DNA of 64,000 nt from Akkermansia sp. Lineage in GTDB: Bacteria; Verrucomicrobiota; Verrucomicrobiia; Verrucomicrobiales; Akkermansiaceae. Location of the stretch: contig JAFQGF010000040.1 in assembly GCA_017415555.1 (NCBI GenBank), positions 1 to 64,000 of the forward strand, given 5' to 3'. Shown one piece after another: positions 27,857-36,601 of the stretch (its first letter is position 1; each line of letters begins with the position of its first letter). The notes under the pieces were generated by a model. The model worked only from the letters and a program-made list of their open reading frames with translations, was not told the DNA's origin and searched no databases. Position numbers and translations under genes: made by a program.

Positions 27857-30031
27857 TCAGCCACGGCGACGCCGTGCTGCCAGAACAGCCAGAGCCAGCA
27901 GACTCAGCGTGGCAGTTGTCGGTTCCGGGGCCGGTACAACGGCCGCATTACCCCGGAGCCACAAACTGTTGTCCGAATCCACATAATACTCGGCATTCGT
28001 CACGCTCACCATCCATTCATCCGCCGAAACAGCCCGGAGCAATCGCATCTCGGGAGCAAGGGTATAACTGGTGTTAGCAAGCAGCATGTCGAGATTGCCG
28101 TAATTACTGTTCTCGCCACCGGATATCAGCTGCAGTGTAAAAGGCGTATCCGACTCTAAGGCCAGCATGCTGCGGGAAAATACTATTTCAATCTCCGCTC
28201 CATCCACCACGTTCACCGTCTCGCCGAAAATGACCGAGTGTTTTCCGGAGCCCCAGGTTGCAGACTCGCCCTTGCTTACTGCAGTAGTACCATCAACATT
28301 GAATATAATTGCGGACTGCTCATTTAGTGTAAAAGATTGAGCAGAGAGGCCGAAGATGGGTGTTGTGTCATTTCCCACCACATACGATGTATCTTTGCCG
28401 ATGCTGACTTCTCCCAGAGAGCCGGTACCCTGCACCGTACCGCCTCCGCTTATCTGCCCGGTAAGAGTCCCCTCATTATTGATGATAGCCCCTTGTTCCA
28501 CCTCAATCCCCTTCTCTCCGCCAATAGAGATAAGACTGCCGGTGTTATTCAGAACTGCCCCTGCAGCCACAAGAATATCCTGCCCCTTCAGGGTTCCCAT
28601 GTTGGTGGTATTACTTCCTGCATTCAGGGCAATATAACTGTCGGTCGACTCCAGCGTTGCTCCTTGAGCATTGACAAAAACGGAACCTTCGTCGATGTAA
28701 ATGGGACCAGTGGCCGTCATAGTGCCATAGTTCTGCGTTGTCGTGCCATCAGTCAGGTAGATGTATCCACCTACATTCACCGTACCGGAGTTGGAAATAG
28801 AGTTAGCGTCCCCATCATCATTCGTGTCATAGGAGATGAGGTTCCCGAATACGTTCAGGCTTGCTCCGGAACCGATAGTTGCATTTCCTTTGCCTCCAGC
28901 AAGCCCTATGTACATATCGACAGCAGAGAGAGATGAACCTTCGTCTGTAATATTCACCGAACCTTCACCACCGTTACCTACCACGAAAGTACCATTCAAA
29001 TGAGACTCGGCCTTTTCTGTCACATTAAGAGAGCCGGCAGAGCCAGCACCTTCTCCCACATAGATGTAAGTCTGCCCGGCACCCTTCGTACCGAGTGTCA
29101 GAGAAGCACCATCCGTCACCGTTACCTCAGCTTCTCCTCCATTCCCCGAGCCGATAGATACAAATGAATAATGAATACTCTGTCCGGTACTGGCTGCAGG
29201 AGTCAGATCGGAGCTCTCCATCACAAGTTCACTTCCCTCACCGCTGATATGGAGTCCCCCCTTGCCGGTAACACTGCTCCCCATGAGCAGCTGGTTGTAA
29301 TAACTGTTGATTTTATCGGGCTCCGCCTTTATGTACACCTTGCCGCCATTCTTAATCTCAAGCAGGCCGGAGTTATCGTGAGACTCAGCTGTTGTTGTAG
29401 CAATCCCGAGGAAAGCTCGCGTTGTCATTGTTCCGCCATCAACAACTACAGTACCTTTTCCACCGTGCCCTATGTATATTTGGGCTCCGCCCAGAGAATC
29501 GGTGCCGGTTCCCGTATCGAGTACAGAACCTTTGTTGATAACAATAGTACCTTCATGAGCTGCGAAGGGCACCTCACCACGGGTGTTACTTTCGAGCCCG
29601 GCATTAGTCCGCCAGCCACTTGTACCATGCCAGCCATAACCGCCAATGAAAAGGCTGTTCTCCGTATACACCCGCAGGGGCTCGGCCTCCGTTCCGATGA
29701 CTATGGTGGAATCTCCGGTAAAGGCTCCCACGCTCACCGTATGACCGCTGCTTTGGGAAAGGGATATACCATCGACTTCTGTATGCGTATCATCTGCGGC
29801 TGAAATGTAGTACGGAGTTTCGGAAGAACCGGCAGCGAGAAATGCAACCTTGTTTTTATCCGAGTAAAACATACCGTTGCCGGCCGCGGTTTCCGTGAAC
29901 GTTTCAGAAGCAACTTTATCACTTCTCAGCGTTATACTTTCCTTCACATCTGCCTCGGAAGCATCCAGCCCGCTTGCAGAAATCACACCGATGAAAATAA
30001 GGAGACTTGCCAGAAAGAGTGTCTTTTTCAT
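27857..30031 (-). CDS. Large secreted beta-helix protein with PEP-CTERM anchor
   Basis: 724 residues. It has a signal peptide (KKTLFLASLLIFIGVISASG). The body is Gly/Ser/Thr-rich with repeating short strands such as GKGTVVVDGGTM, GSVNITDEGSSLSAVDMYIG and SGTVNVGGYIYLTDG, as in autotransporter passenger-like parallel beta-helices; no outer-membrane barrel is present. It ends with APEPTTATLSLLALAVLAARR plus Arg-Gly: the PEP motif, a hydrophobic helix and a basic tail, the exosortase-type sorting signal abundant in Akkermansia. Predicted to be an exposed surface or matrix protein; ligand unknown. A -10-like TATACT lies at 30084-30079. Confidence 0.85.
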   Translation of the reverse strand: MKKTLFLASLLIFIGVISASGLDASEADVKESITLRSDKVASETFTETAAGNGMFYSDKNKVAFLAAGSSETPYYISAADDTHTEVDGISLSQSSGHTVSVGAFTGDSTIVIGTEAEPLRVYTENSLFIGGYGWHGTSGWRTNAGLESNTRGEVPFAAHEGTIVINKGSVLDTGTGTDSLGGAQIYIGHGGKGTVVVDGGTMTTRAFLGIATTTAESHDNSGLLEIKNGGKVYIKAEPDKINSYYNQLLMGSSVTGKGGLHISGEGSELVMESSDLTPAASTGQSIHYSFVSIGSGNGGEAEVTVTDGASLTLGTKGAGQTYIYVGEGAGSAGSLNVTEKAESHLNGTFVVGNGGEGSVNITDEGSSLSAVDMYIGLAGGKGNATIGSGASLNVFGNLISYDTNDDGDANSISNSGTVNVGGYIYLTDGTTTQNYGTMTATGPIYIDEGSVFVNAQGATLESTDSYIALNAGSNTTNMGTLKGQDILVAAGAVLNNTGSLISIGGEKGIEVEQGAIINNEGTLTGQISGGGTVQGTGSLGEVSIGKDTSYVVGNDTTPIFGLSAQSFTLNEQSAIIFNVDGTTAVSKGESATWGSGKHSVIFGETVNVVDGAEIEIVFSRSMLALESDTPFTLQLISGGENSNYGNLDMLLANTSYTLAPEMRLLRAVSADEWMVSVTNAEYYVDSDNSLWLRGNAAVVPAPEPTTATLSLLALAVLAARRRRG

Positions 30032-30084
30032 GTTTTTTTCAACGTTGGGGGAAACGGAAGCCCCACTCGTTACTGTTTAGTATA

Positions 30085-30101
30085 GCATTTAAAATGCGAT
30101 A
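30085..30101 (-). promoter_or_regulatory. Possible operator in the promoter of the PEP-CTERM surface gene
   Basis: The palindrome GCATTTAAAATGC, extended to a 15-base motif ATCGCATTTTAAATG on the minus strand, lies exactly between a candidate -35 and TATACT. The same 15 bases occur on the plus strand at 30239-30253 just after a perfect TTGACA (30233-30238). A shared regulator is inference. Confidence 0.3.
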
Positions 30102-30414
30102 ACACGCTAAACGATTTCTAATCTGTGACTTAAGAAAAGTCCGAATAAAAAAAGAGGCGCTGTATTTCTCGTATCCTTGTGAACTTTTACCTCCGTCAGA
30201 GTTTAACGATTAATAAGTTCAGAAAAAAACTATTGACAATCGCATTTTAAATGAGCTTGCGCAGACCGGTGACGATGAAAGTAAAAATCCTAGTTCAGCA
30301 AGCGAAGGCGGAGAGATTGCGGCTCATTAATCTCGAACTTATACCCGGTGCGGGATAGCCCGTCATTCCCCGGTGCATTTGCGTCGGCATCCCGGAGTCT
30401 TGCACAAAATAAGC
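30102..30414. other. Intergenic region upstream of adk
   Basis: It holds TTGACA at 30233 without a matching -10 and the second copy of the 15-base AT-rich motif. A 27-codon plus-strand frame (30275-30358, MKVKILVQQAKAERLRLINL) is open but has no ribosome-binding site and no recognised homologue; I do not call it a gene. Confidence 0.4.
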
Positions 30415-30442
30415 TTGCAATCCTGAAAAAATAGGGCATAAT
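30415..30442 (+). promoter_or_regulatory. Promoter of adk
   Basis: TTGCAA (30415-30420), 16 bases, CATAAT (30437-30442). The leader to ATG 30494 is about 45 bases and contains a small GGCAG/CTGCC hairpin. Confidence 0.5.
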
Positions 30443-30493
30443 AGCGGCAGCGGCTGCCGGAGAACGGCAGCAGAGCTCAATCTTACGAAGAAT

Positions 30494-31147
30494 ATGAAAA
30501 CGCTCAAGAGATTTGTACTTGTAGGTGCCCCTGCCTCCGGCAAGGGTACGCAGTCTAACTTCCTTTCCGAGACATACGACCTGAAGCCGCTGAGCACAGG
30601 AGCCCTGCTGCGTGCAGAGATCGCCGCCGGCTCCGAGCTGGGTCTGGAGGCCAAGAAGTACATGGACGCCGCCATGTTCGTGCCGGATGAAGTAGTGAAC
30701 GGCATTGTGGCCAAGTGGCTGGGCGAGAACAAGGATTGCGGCTGCCTGCTGGATGGCTATCCCCGCACCGTATCCCAGGCCGAAACTCTGGATGCCAACC
30801 TGAGCGCCATGGGGCTGGGTGTTGACATCGTGGTATATCTGAATGTGGCTGCCGAACTCATCGAAGCCCGCATGCTCAAGCGCAAGGCTTGCCCCGCCTG
30901 CGGTGAGACAACCCGCAACGGCGAGGAGGTGTGCCCCAAGTGTGGTGGTGCCATGATTGTACGCACGGACGACAACCCCGAGGCATTCGCCAAGCGCCGC
31001 AAGGACTACGAAACCCTGACCGTACCCGTAGTGGAGCACTATCGTGCCCAGGGTAAGGTGGTGCAGATAGACGTGGTAGAGGAAGGCGAGCCCGAGGACG
31101 TGTCCGCCCGCATCGCCGCTGCAGTTCGCACCTACTGCAACAAGTAA
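30494..31147 (+). CDS. adk: Adenylate kinase, zinc-LID type
   Basis: 217 residues, usual length. It interconverts ATP, AMP and ADP. The P-loop is GAPASGKGT, followed by LSTGALLR and LDGYPRTVSQAE. The LID domain carries a zinc site, CPACGETTRNG...CPKCGG, as in many Gram-positive and some Gram-negative enzymes. It is monocistronic with its own promoter and a strong terminator. Confidence 0.97.
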   Translation: MKTLKRFVLVGAPASGKGTQSNFLSETYDLKPLSTGALLRAEIAAGSELGLEAKKYMDAAMFVPDEVVNGIVAKWLGENKDCGCLLDGYPRTVSQAETLDANLSAMGLGVDIVVYLNVAAELIEARMLKRKACPACGETTRNGEEVCPKCGGAMIVRTDDNPEAFAKRRKDYETLTVPVVEHYRAQGKVVQIDVVEEGEPEDVSARIAAAVRTYCNK

Positions 31148-31171
31148 TATCCCTGCAACAACTCTTTACAG

Positions 31172-31204
31172 GGCGCGCCGGCAGCAACGGCGCGCCTTTT
31201 TTTG
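31172..31204 (+). terminator. Intrinsic terminator of adk
   Basis: GGCGCGCCG (31172-31180) pairs with CGGCGCGCC (31188-31196) around GCAGCAA, followed by seven or more T. It lies 24 bases after the adk stop. Confidence 0.92.
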
Positions 31205-31236
31205 TGTCTGATGGGCTTGGAAAACAGGCTTTTTGC

Positions 31237-31265
31237 TTGCAGGCCGCGGAAGTGTGGGGTATAAT
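31237..31265 (+). promoter_or_regulatory. Promoter of the dynamin-like GTPase gene, leaderless
   Basis: TTGCAG (31237-31242), 17 bases, TATAAT (31260-31265), then 7 bases to ATG 31273. This placement decides the start over the upstream in-frame ATG at 31264 and the earlier open frame. Confidence 0.65.
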
Positions 31266-31272
31266 GCGTGCA

Positions 31273-33168
31273 ATGGATACGCAATTGGATACCATCTGCA
31301 AAGAAGCAGCAGAATTCGGCAGGAAACTCACGGGGTTGGCTAAGGCCTCACCCGAGCTGAAGGGGCTTGCCACACGCGCTGCACGGAAGATTGAGCGCAG
31401 TCTGGCACGCTTCCGCTCCAACCTGTTGCTGATGGCGACAATAGGCTCCGTCAAGAGTGGCAAGTCCACCCTGACCAACTGTCTGGCACACCGCAACCTG
31501 TGTGCCACAAAGCTGGGCATAGAGACAACCCGCCTGCCCATGGTGATACTGGCAAGCAATGATGGCACAGAGCGCATGGAGCTCTTCTCGCCGCTGGCTG
31601 CCGACACACTGGGGGAGCAGGAGCTTTTCGAACTCGTTATTGATTACCTGCGCAAAGTAGAGCCGGAAGATTTCCACGAGAAGGTATCCATAGAACGCCG
31701 CAACATCAATCAGGCCAACCTCGATGCCTGGTCCCGCGGACATACCAGTGCCGGCTGTGCCGCTATCTTCCTGGTAGAGCCGGAGGCTCGCCTCTTGCAG
31801 GCCGGCATCGGCATCGTGGATATGCCGGGTATGGACGGGCTGACCTCCAACTGGCACGATGAAAAGCTGCATGAGTGGATGAACGAGAATGCAGATTACT
31901 TCCTGCTGGTGCAGAGCAGCTTTGCCGCCCTGACACCGGACACCCGAGCCTACCTGCGCACGGCCATGGAGCGTTCCCAGCGCCCCATCCGCGTAGTGCA
32001 GAACCGCATCGAAGCTCAACACTGGCTGCCCGCCGAGGAGCAGCTCATGCAGCAGGAGAAGCAGCAATACAATACACAGCGTCAGCTCAGCGAATTCATC
32101 CGCAAGGTCATTCCCGGCAGCTGGGTGAACGCCGGACTCGCCTGGTGGCAGCAGGAAAACAAATTCCGCCCCGAAGGGCTCAAACAGGAGAGCCCCCTTC
32201 CCGCGAGTGCCTCCAACCTTGCAGCCTTGGAAGATGAAATTCTGGCAGACCTGCGCAACCCGGAGGCAACGCTGCGCCGCAACTCTGCAGATTACCTGCT
32301 CAAAACGCTCGAAAGCATCGACACGCGCCTGAAGGATTTTGTACAGAAGAGCCAGAACCACATTTCCCACATTCACTCCATACAGGCCACGATACGCAAG
32401 CTGATGGACTCTGCCCGCCTGCGAGAGGCTGTGGAAAGCAACAACATGCATGAGGGTCGCATCCGCTGCGGTTACCTGGCAGACCAGGCCCGTCAAACCC
32501 TCAATACCCGTCTGGACGCCATTCTGGATTTGGCAACCGATGGCTATTTCCCCGCGGACTGGATGGCAAACGACATGCCCGCGCAGGAGCTCAACCGCAT
32601 CCGCACCAAGGTAGAAAATGACTTGGGCGACCTCCTGGCCGAACAGGAAACCCATATTCTCGCCCCCGCAAAAATATGCGAGCTCACGGAAATGGAGCAG
32701 GAAAAACTGCAGGCGGCCGCCGACACCCTCCGGCGTCGCAGTGTGGAGGAAATCCGCAAGGATTACATCAAGGCTGTACTGAACGCCTGGACGGATGTAG
32801 AGCTAGACTGCACGCCCGTGCCCCTTGGTGAGCTGAAGGAAACGACCTTCATGGGCATGATTAACCGCAGCTGCGCCTACAACGAAACCACCCCGCCCTG
32901 GCGCCGCGCCGGGCGTGAGGTCATTGCCGCCCGCCTGGAAACCTGGAAACGCAAGGTAGGCGAAGCTCTCGATATGTTCATATCCCGCCGAGTTAATGCC
33001 CTGGAATCCTGCCTGCAGAATGAGCTGGAGGCCTACGAGCAGAGCGAACAGACCGGCCGCTCCATCACTGCGGCAGAGCAAGACATCGAGCTGTGCCACG
33101 CTGCCCGTAAGATGCTAGCACCCACCCTCCTGCAGGCCAGACGACAGAAGGCAATTACCAATTACTGA
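31273..33168 (+). CDS. Dynamin-like large GTPase
   Basis: 631 residues from ATG 31273. G1 P-loop GSVKSGKST is at about 58-66, G2 region around the Thr of IETTRLP, and G3 is DMPGMDG. The G4 motif may be VVQNRIEA rather than a standard NKxD. The remainder is long and helical with Glu/Gln-rich segments (QQEKQQYNTQRQLSEF), consistent with a stalk and membrane-interaction region. No transmembrane helix is evident. Bacterial dynamins reshape or protect membranes; which membrane process this one serves is unknown. It is alone in its transcription unit between adk and the reductase. Confidence 0.82.
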   Translation: MDTQLDTICKEAAEFGRKLTGLAKASPELKGLATRAARKIERSLARFRSNLLLMATIGSVKSGKSTLTNCLAHRNLCATKLGIETTRLPMVILASNDGTERMELFSPLAADTLGEQELFELVIDYLRKVEPEDFHEKVSIERRNINQANLDAWSRGHTSAGCAAIFLVEPEARLLQAGIGIVDMPGMDGLTSNWHDEKLHEWMNENADYFLLVQSSFAALTPDTRAYLRTAMERSQRPIRVVQNRIEAQHWLPAEEQLMQQEKQQYNTQRQLSEFIRKVIPGSWVNAGLAWWQQENKFRPEGLKQESPLPASASNLAALEDEILADLRNPEATLRRNSADYLLKTLESIDTRLKDFVQKSQNHISHIHSIQATIRKLMDSARLREAVESNNMHEGRIRCGYLADQARQTLNTRLDAILDLATDGYFPADWMANDMPAQELNRIRTKVENDLGDLLAEQETHILAPAKICELTEMEQEKLQAAADTLRRRSVEEIRKDYIKAVLNAWTDVELDCTPVPLGELKETTFMGMINRSCAYNETTPPWRRAGREVIAARLETWKRKVGEALDMFISRRVNALESCLQNELEAYEQSEQTGRSITAAEQDIELCHAARKMLAPTLLQARRQKAITNY

Positions 33169-33248
33169 TTCTTAACCTACTTGCTTTCCCCTTCAACAGA
33201 GCAGGACCACACACAACGAAACATTTTCAACACATCACACATATATAT

Positions 33249-34373
33249 ATGGAAGCATACAGCATGAAGAACCCGTTCCCCGCCACTGTGGTGGGGATTC
33301 GCTCCGTTACTAAACCCGGCAGTGCCAAAGAGACCATCCATGTGGACTACTCCCTGGAGGGCTCCGGCATGACCTATGTCACAGGCGATGCCCTGGGCGT
33401 CATTCCCTGCAATGACCCCGCTCTGGTGGACGCCCTGATAGCCGCCGTGGGGCTGGCTCCCTCCTCCGAGGTGCCTACCCCCTGTGGCACAACCACACTC
33501 AAAGAAGCCCTGACCACATCTTACGACATCACCAACCTCAAGAAGCCAGTGCTCACCAAATGGAACGCTGTGGCAGGCAGCGCCAAACTGGCAGCCATTC
33601 TGGAGGACAAGGATGCACTCAAGGATTTCTGCTGGGGGCGCGACCTGCTGGATGTGGCCCAGGACCCGGAAATGAAGGCCAGCTTCCCGGATGCCGCCGC
33701 CTTTGTCGGCATACTGGGCAAGATGCTTCCGCGCCTGTACTCCATTGCCAGCAGCCCGGATGCCGTCCCCGGCCAGGTTTCCCTCTGCGTGGGAGCAGTG
33801 CGCTACAAGACCGGCGAGCGCAGCCGCGGCGGCGTGTGCTCCACCTACATGGCCGACCGCATTGCCGCCGGCGATAAGGTGCGAGTGTTCGTGCACAGCA
33901 ACAAAAACTTCCGTCTGCCGGAGGATGGAGCCACCCCCATCATCATGGTAGGCCCCGGCACGGGTATCGCCCCCTTCCGTGCATTCTGGCAGCAGCGCGT
34001 GGCAGATGGAGCCACCGGCCCCATGTGGCTCTTCTTCGGCAATCCCTACAAGGCAACCGATAACTGCTACGAGGATGAAACAGCGCCTCTTGTGGAGAGC
34101 GGCAAGCTGAAGCTCTCCGTTGCCTGGAGCCGTGATCAGGCCTACAAGATTTATGTCCAAAACCTCATGGAGGAAGCCGCCGATGAAATCTGGCAGTGGC
34201 TGGAGAACGGCGCCGCCGTCTACATGTGCGGCGATGCCAACCGCATGGCCAAGGATGTGGAAAAGGCTCTTCTGAACATCATCGCCACCAAGGGCGGCCG
34301 CAGCGAGGAAGAGGCTACCGCCTACCTGGCCGACATGAAGAAAGCCAAGCGCTACCAGAAAGACGTCTATTAA
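33249..34373 (+). CDS. CysJ-like FAD/NADPH reductase lacking the flavodoxin domain
   Basis: 374 residues. The sequence matches only the C-terminal FAD and NADPH modules of sulfite reductase flavoprotein: FAD-binding RLYSIASSP, then GGVCSTYMAD, NADPH-binding GPGTGIAPFRAFWQQR, VYMCGDANRMAKDVEKAL and the characteristic C-terminus YQKDVY. The N-terminal FMN flavodoxin domain of full CysJ (about 600 residues) is absent. Electrons would therefore need another carrier, or the partner hemoprotein lies elsewhere. A second Met (MKNPFP) five codons in may be the real start. Flanked by an 80-base gap upstream and a terminator downstream. Confidence 0.88.
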   Translation: MEAYSMKNPFPATVVGIRSVTKPGSAKETIHVDYSLEGSGMTYVTGDALGVIPCNDPALVDALIAAVGLAPSSEVPTPCGTTTLKEALTTSYDITNLKKPVLTKWNAVAGSAKLAAILEDKDALKDFCWGRDLLDVAQDPEMKASFPDAAAFVGILGKMLPRLYSIASSPDAVPGQVSLCVGAVRYKTGERSRGGVCSTYMADRIAAGDKVRVFVHSNKNFRLPEDGATPIIMVGPGTGIAPFRAFWQQRVADGATGPMWLFFGNPYKATDNCYEDETAPLVESGKLKLSVAWSRDQAYKIYVQNLMEEAADEIWQWLENGAAVYMCGDANRMAKDVEKALLNIIATKGGRSEEEATAYLADMKKAKRYQKDVY

Positions 34374-34419
34374 CATTGCTCTACCGGCTTCCCATGCAGA
34401 AGCCGGTGAGCCAAAAGTC

Positions 34420-34459
34420 ACAAAACACTGCTGCGGCACATGCCACAGCAGTGTTTTGT
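34420..34459. terminator. Bidirectional terminator between the CysJ-like reductase and the GYF genes
   Basis: An almost perfect 19-bp stem: ACAAAACACTGCTG (34420-34433) with CAGCAGTGTTTTGT (34446-34459), and GGCA/TGCC inside, small loop. A and T runs at the base allow termination of both converging units. Confidence 0.88.
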
Positions 34460-34500
34460 TCTTAGTATATCCCTTGTGAGAATTTAAGGCAGTACGGCGT

Positions 34501-35064
34501 TCAATGAATGATCATCCGGTAATTCTCCTCCAGGCCGGGTATAAGAACAGTCCCCACATATATAGCACCTGCCACTACCATAAAAATTTGCAGCACGATG
34601 ATAATACCGGTAATTCTGCACCACAGACCGGCAGATTTTGCGTAGCGCAGACAGCCGGACTCGTCCCCTGCACTCCAGCAATTATCTGCCCTGCTCGCCA
34701 GCACCAGCGCAACGAGCGCAAAAATAATCGAAAGAGGAAACATCAGAAAACTCAGGATAGTCAGAGTAATTGCGCCAGATTTGTGGGTATCGGGCTTATC
34801 GCCTGCGGGCTGACGCGGAACCGAAGGAGGCACGCTCCTCGGAATATATGCCGGAACAGGCGGAGATGCAGGCTGGGCTTGCTCACTATCCGGGAAATCC
34901 ACAATGCGAGAAGCAGGCAGCCACTCAGCCATGCCTTCCACACAGTAAAGATGCTCCGGAGTGAGGCGACCATCGGCAGCCATGTCCTCCAGCTGGTCAA
35001 TGCTAAAAGGGCCGGTAGGGTGCCCGCCGGGTTTGGTGATGTAATATTGAGTTTCTGTCATCAT
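34501..35064 (-). CDS. GYF_2 domain membrane protein, copy 1
   Basis: 187 residues. The N-terminal about 55 residues are a GYF_2-type domain: YYITKPGGHPTGPFSIDQLEDMAADGRL and then WLPASRIVDF. A Pro-rich linker (PPVPAYIPRSVPPSVPRQP) leads to two membrane helices (AITLTILSFLMFPLSIIFALVALVLA and ITGIIIVLQIFMVVAGAIYVGTVLI). The domain in eukaryotic relatives binds proline-rich peptides; in bacteria its role is poorly known. Third in a tandem of three related genes on the minus strand, 18 bases after copy 2. A second Met codon follows the first. Confidence 0.8.
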   Translation of the reverse strand: MMTETQYYITKPGGHPTGPFSIDQLEDMAADGRLTPEHLYCVEGMAEWLPASRIVDFPDSEQAQPASPPVPAYIPRSVPPSVPRQPAGDKPDTHKSGAITLTILSFLMFPLSIIFALVALVLASRADNCWSAGDESGCLRYAKSAGLWCRITGIIIVLQIFMVVAGAIYVGTVLIPGLEENYRMIIH

Positions 35065-35082
35065 CTTGCAATGAATGGGGGC

Positions 35083-35577
35083 TTACATGGAAGAAACGGC
35101 AGACACAAACACCAGAAAAAACAGCGCCAGAAGAACCAGTATCTGCAGCCCTATGGTGACACCGGTCACAATACACCACACCTTGGCCACCCGGCCATTG
35201 TGAGCACTTTCCTGCAGTCTGTTGTCGGAGTAGGCAGACTCTGCCAGGCCGGCGTACACTACAGCAACTACCGCAAAAATAATACTGAAGTAAAATATCA
35301 TGAGAGAGAGCGCCAGCAAAACTATGGACGGCACCAGATATGTTGTCGGACGTTCCGACGTCACCGGCTGAAGATTACTCCCCGGCACAGGGGGGATCAC
35401 CGGTGTGGCCGCATGAATAATGACCAGCTCTGTAATCGGGCGCCATTCCGTGGCCCCATTCTCGCAGTAGAGATGTTGCGCCGTCAAGCCGCCATTGCAG
35501 GCCATCACCTTAAGCGCATCCAGACTCAACGGGCCGGAAGGGCTACCACCGGGAAGTGTGATGTAATATTGCTTCAT
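35083..35577 (-). CDS. GYF_2 domain membrane protein, copy 2
   Basis: 164 residues with the same design as its neighbours: GYF_2 domain (QYYITLPGGSPSGPLSLDALKVMACNGGL, WRPITELVI), a short linker, then two membrane helices (YLVPSIVLLALSLMIFYFSIIFAVVAVVYA and the C-terminal VTGVTIGLQILVLLALFFLVFVSAV). Its start lies 35 bases inside the end of copy 3, so the two are translationally linked. Confidence 0.8.
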   Translation of the reverse strand: MKQYYITLPGGSPSGPLSLDALKVMACNGGLTAQHLYCENGATEWRPITELVIIHAATPVIPPVPGSNLQPVTSERPTTYLVPSIVLLALSLMIFYFSIIFAVVAVVYAGLAESAYSDNRLQESAHNGRVAKVWCIVTGVTIGLQILVLLALFFLVFVSAVSSM

Positions 35578-36043
35578 AATTTTGACTCTTCGTCTTTTGA
35601 TAATTATAGAAAACCACCGAGCAGGAAATAATCAGCATGACACTGACCACGATATTCAGGATACATATATTACGCACAGCATCCGAGGCACGGCGAGCCT
35701 CGGCGTAGCGCCCGGCACCATAATGCTCTGCCACCTTCAGGGATTTGACAATGGCCAGAATTCCCAACGGAAAAAAACCGAATATGGTAAGCACAATCCC
35801 CCACCCCAGATGCGTCGGAGGCTTTACATGCGGCGTCTGCTGCAACTCCGACGGAGAGAATATAGCATGAGCCAGCACCGGCAACTCGGCTATGGGCTTC
35901 CATACCTCCGAGCCATCGGGAGCAAAGAGGTAATCCGCCGTTATCTCGCCCTGTTTTACCAACGCTTCAATGATATCCACACTCAGCGGCCCCATGGGGC
36001 TACCGGTGGGCTTTTTCAGATAATAGACTTCATACACAGCCAT
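35543..36043 (-). CDS. GYF_2 domain membrane protein, copy 3
   Basis: 166 residues from ATG 36043 (MAVYEVYYLKKP); an open frame runs 14 codons further upstream into the Nudix gene. GYF_2 domain: YYLKKPTGSPMGPLSVDIIEALVKQGEI and VWKPIAELPV. Membrane helices: LGWGIVLTIFGFFPLGILAIVKSL and NICILNIVVSVMLIISCSVVFY. Its start overlaps the end of the Nudix gene by 14 bases and its end overlaps copy 2 by 35 bases, so all form one operon. Confidence 0.8.
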   Translation of the reverse strand: MAVYEVYYLKKPTGSPMGPLSVDIIEALVKQGEITADYLFAPDGSEVWKPIAELPVLAHAIFSPSELQQTPHVKPPTHLGWGIVLTIFGFFPLGILAIVKSLKVAEHYGAGRYAEARRASDAVRNICILNIVVSVMLIISCSVVFYNYQKTKSQNYEAILHHTSRW

Positions 36044-36542
36044 GGCGAGTGAGGAAATACAAACCGGTGTAGACGCGAGGGTCAATGGATTTACCGGCAG
36101 CTATTTGTCCATTGAGCCAGCTATCAATACCAGCCAGCGGAGCCTCGTGAACGAGGATATTCTCATTGTCCACCCCACCACCGGCTGCCACCTTCCGCAG
36201 CCCATCGGCCAAGTAGAACGCCACGGTTTCGGAGGTCAGCCCGGGAGATGAAGGCCCGGTGAAAAGATAGCGCATCCCCGTTGCCTCATAACCGGTTTCC
36301 TCCAGCAACTCGCGGCGGGCTGCCATAGACCCGCTCTCCGGGCCTTCATCGCCAATCAACCCGGCAGGAAAGCAAATACTCTGAGCCGCAATGGGCGGGC
36401 GGTATTCCTCCACCAGCAGCACGTTACCTTCCGGCGTGCAGGCAAATATCATAGCGGCAGCGGTATTGTTTACGCGCTCACAATATTCCCAGCGACCATC
36501 GCGTACCAGGTTCAGAAATTTTCCTTCGTAAAGAGTCTCCAT
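36030..36542 (-). CDS. Nudix hydrolase, ADP-ribose pyrophosphatase-like
   Basis: 170 residues. It has VLLVEEYRPPIAAQSICFPAGLIGD, typical of ADP-ribose pyrophosphatases, followed by a Nudix box ending AARRELLEETGY; the spacing of the Gly before the box is slightly unusual. Such enzymes cleave ADP-ribose or related nucleoside diphosphates. It is upstream of, and overlaps, the three GYF genes. A perfect 10-bp hairpin (36555-36580) precedes it. Confidence 0.85.
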   Translation of the reverse strand: METLYEGKFLNLVRDGRWEYCERVNNTAAAMIFACTPEGNVLLVEEYRPPIAAQSICFPAGLIGDEGPESGSMAARRELLEETGYEATGMRYLFTGPSSPGLTSETVAFYLADGLRKVAAGGGVDNENILVHEAPLAGIDSWLNGQIAAGKSIDPRVYTGLYFLTRHGCV

Positions 36543-36554
36543 AAGGGTATGTAC

Positions 36555-36580
36555 GGGTGGCGGAACCTACTCCGCCACCC
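36555..36580. terminator. GC-rich hairpin between ilvE and the Nudix gene
   Basis: GGGTGGCGGA (36555-36564) pairs with TCCGCCACCC (36571-36580) around ACCTAC. On neither strand is there a good U-run, so it may be a weak terminator of ilvE or a processing site. Confidence 0.4.
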
Positions 36581-36601
36581 TTTGGGTGAAAGGATTGGGC
36601 T

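Noticed and set aside
30275..30358. 27-codon frame upstream of adk (MKVKILVQQ...)
   Set aside because: Too short, no ribosome-binding site and no promoter at the right distance; no recognised peptide family.
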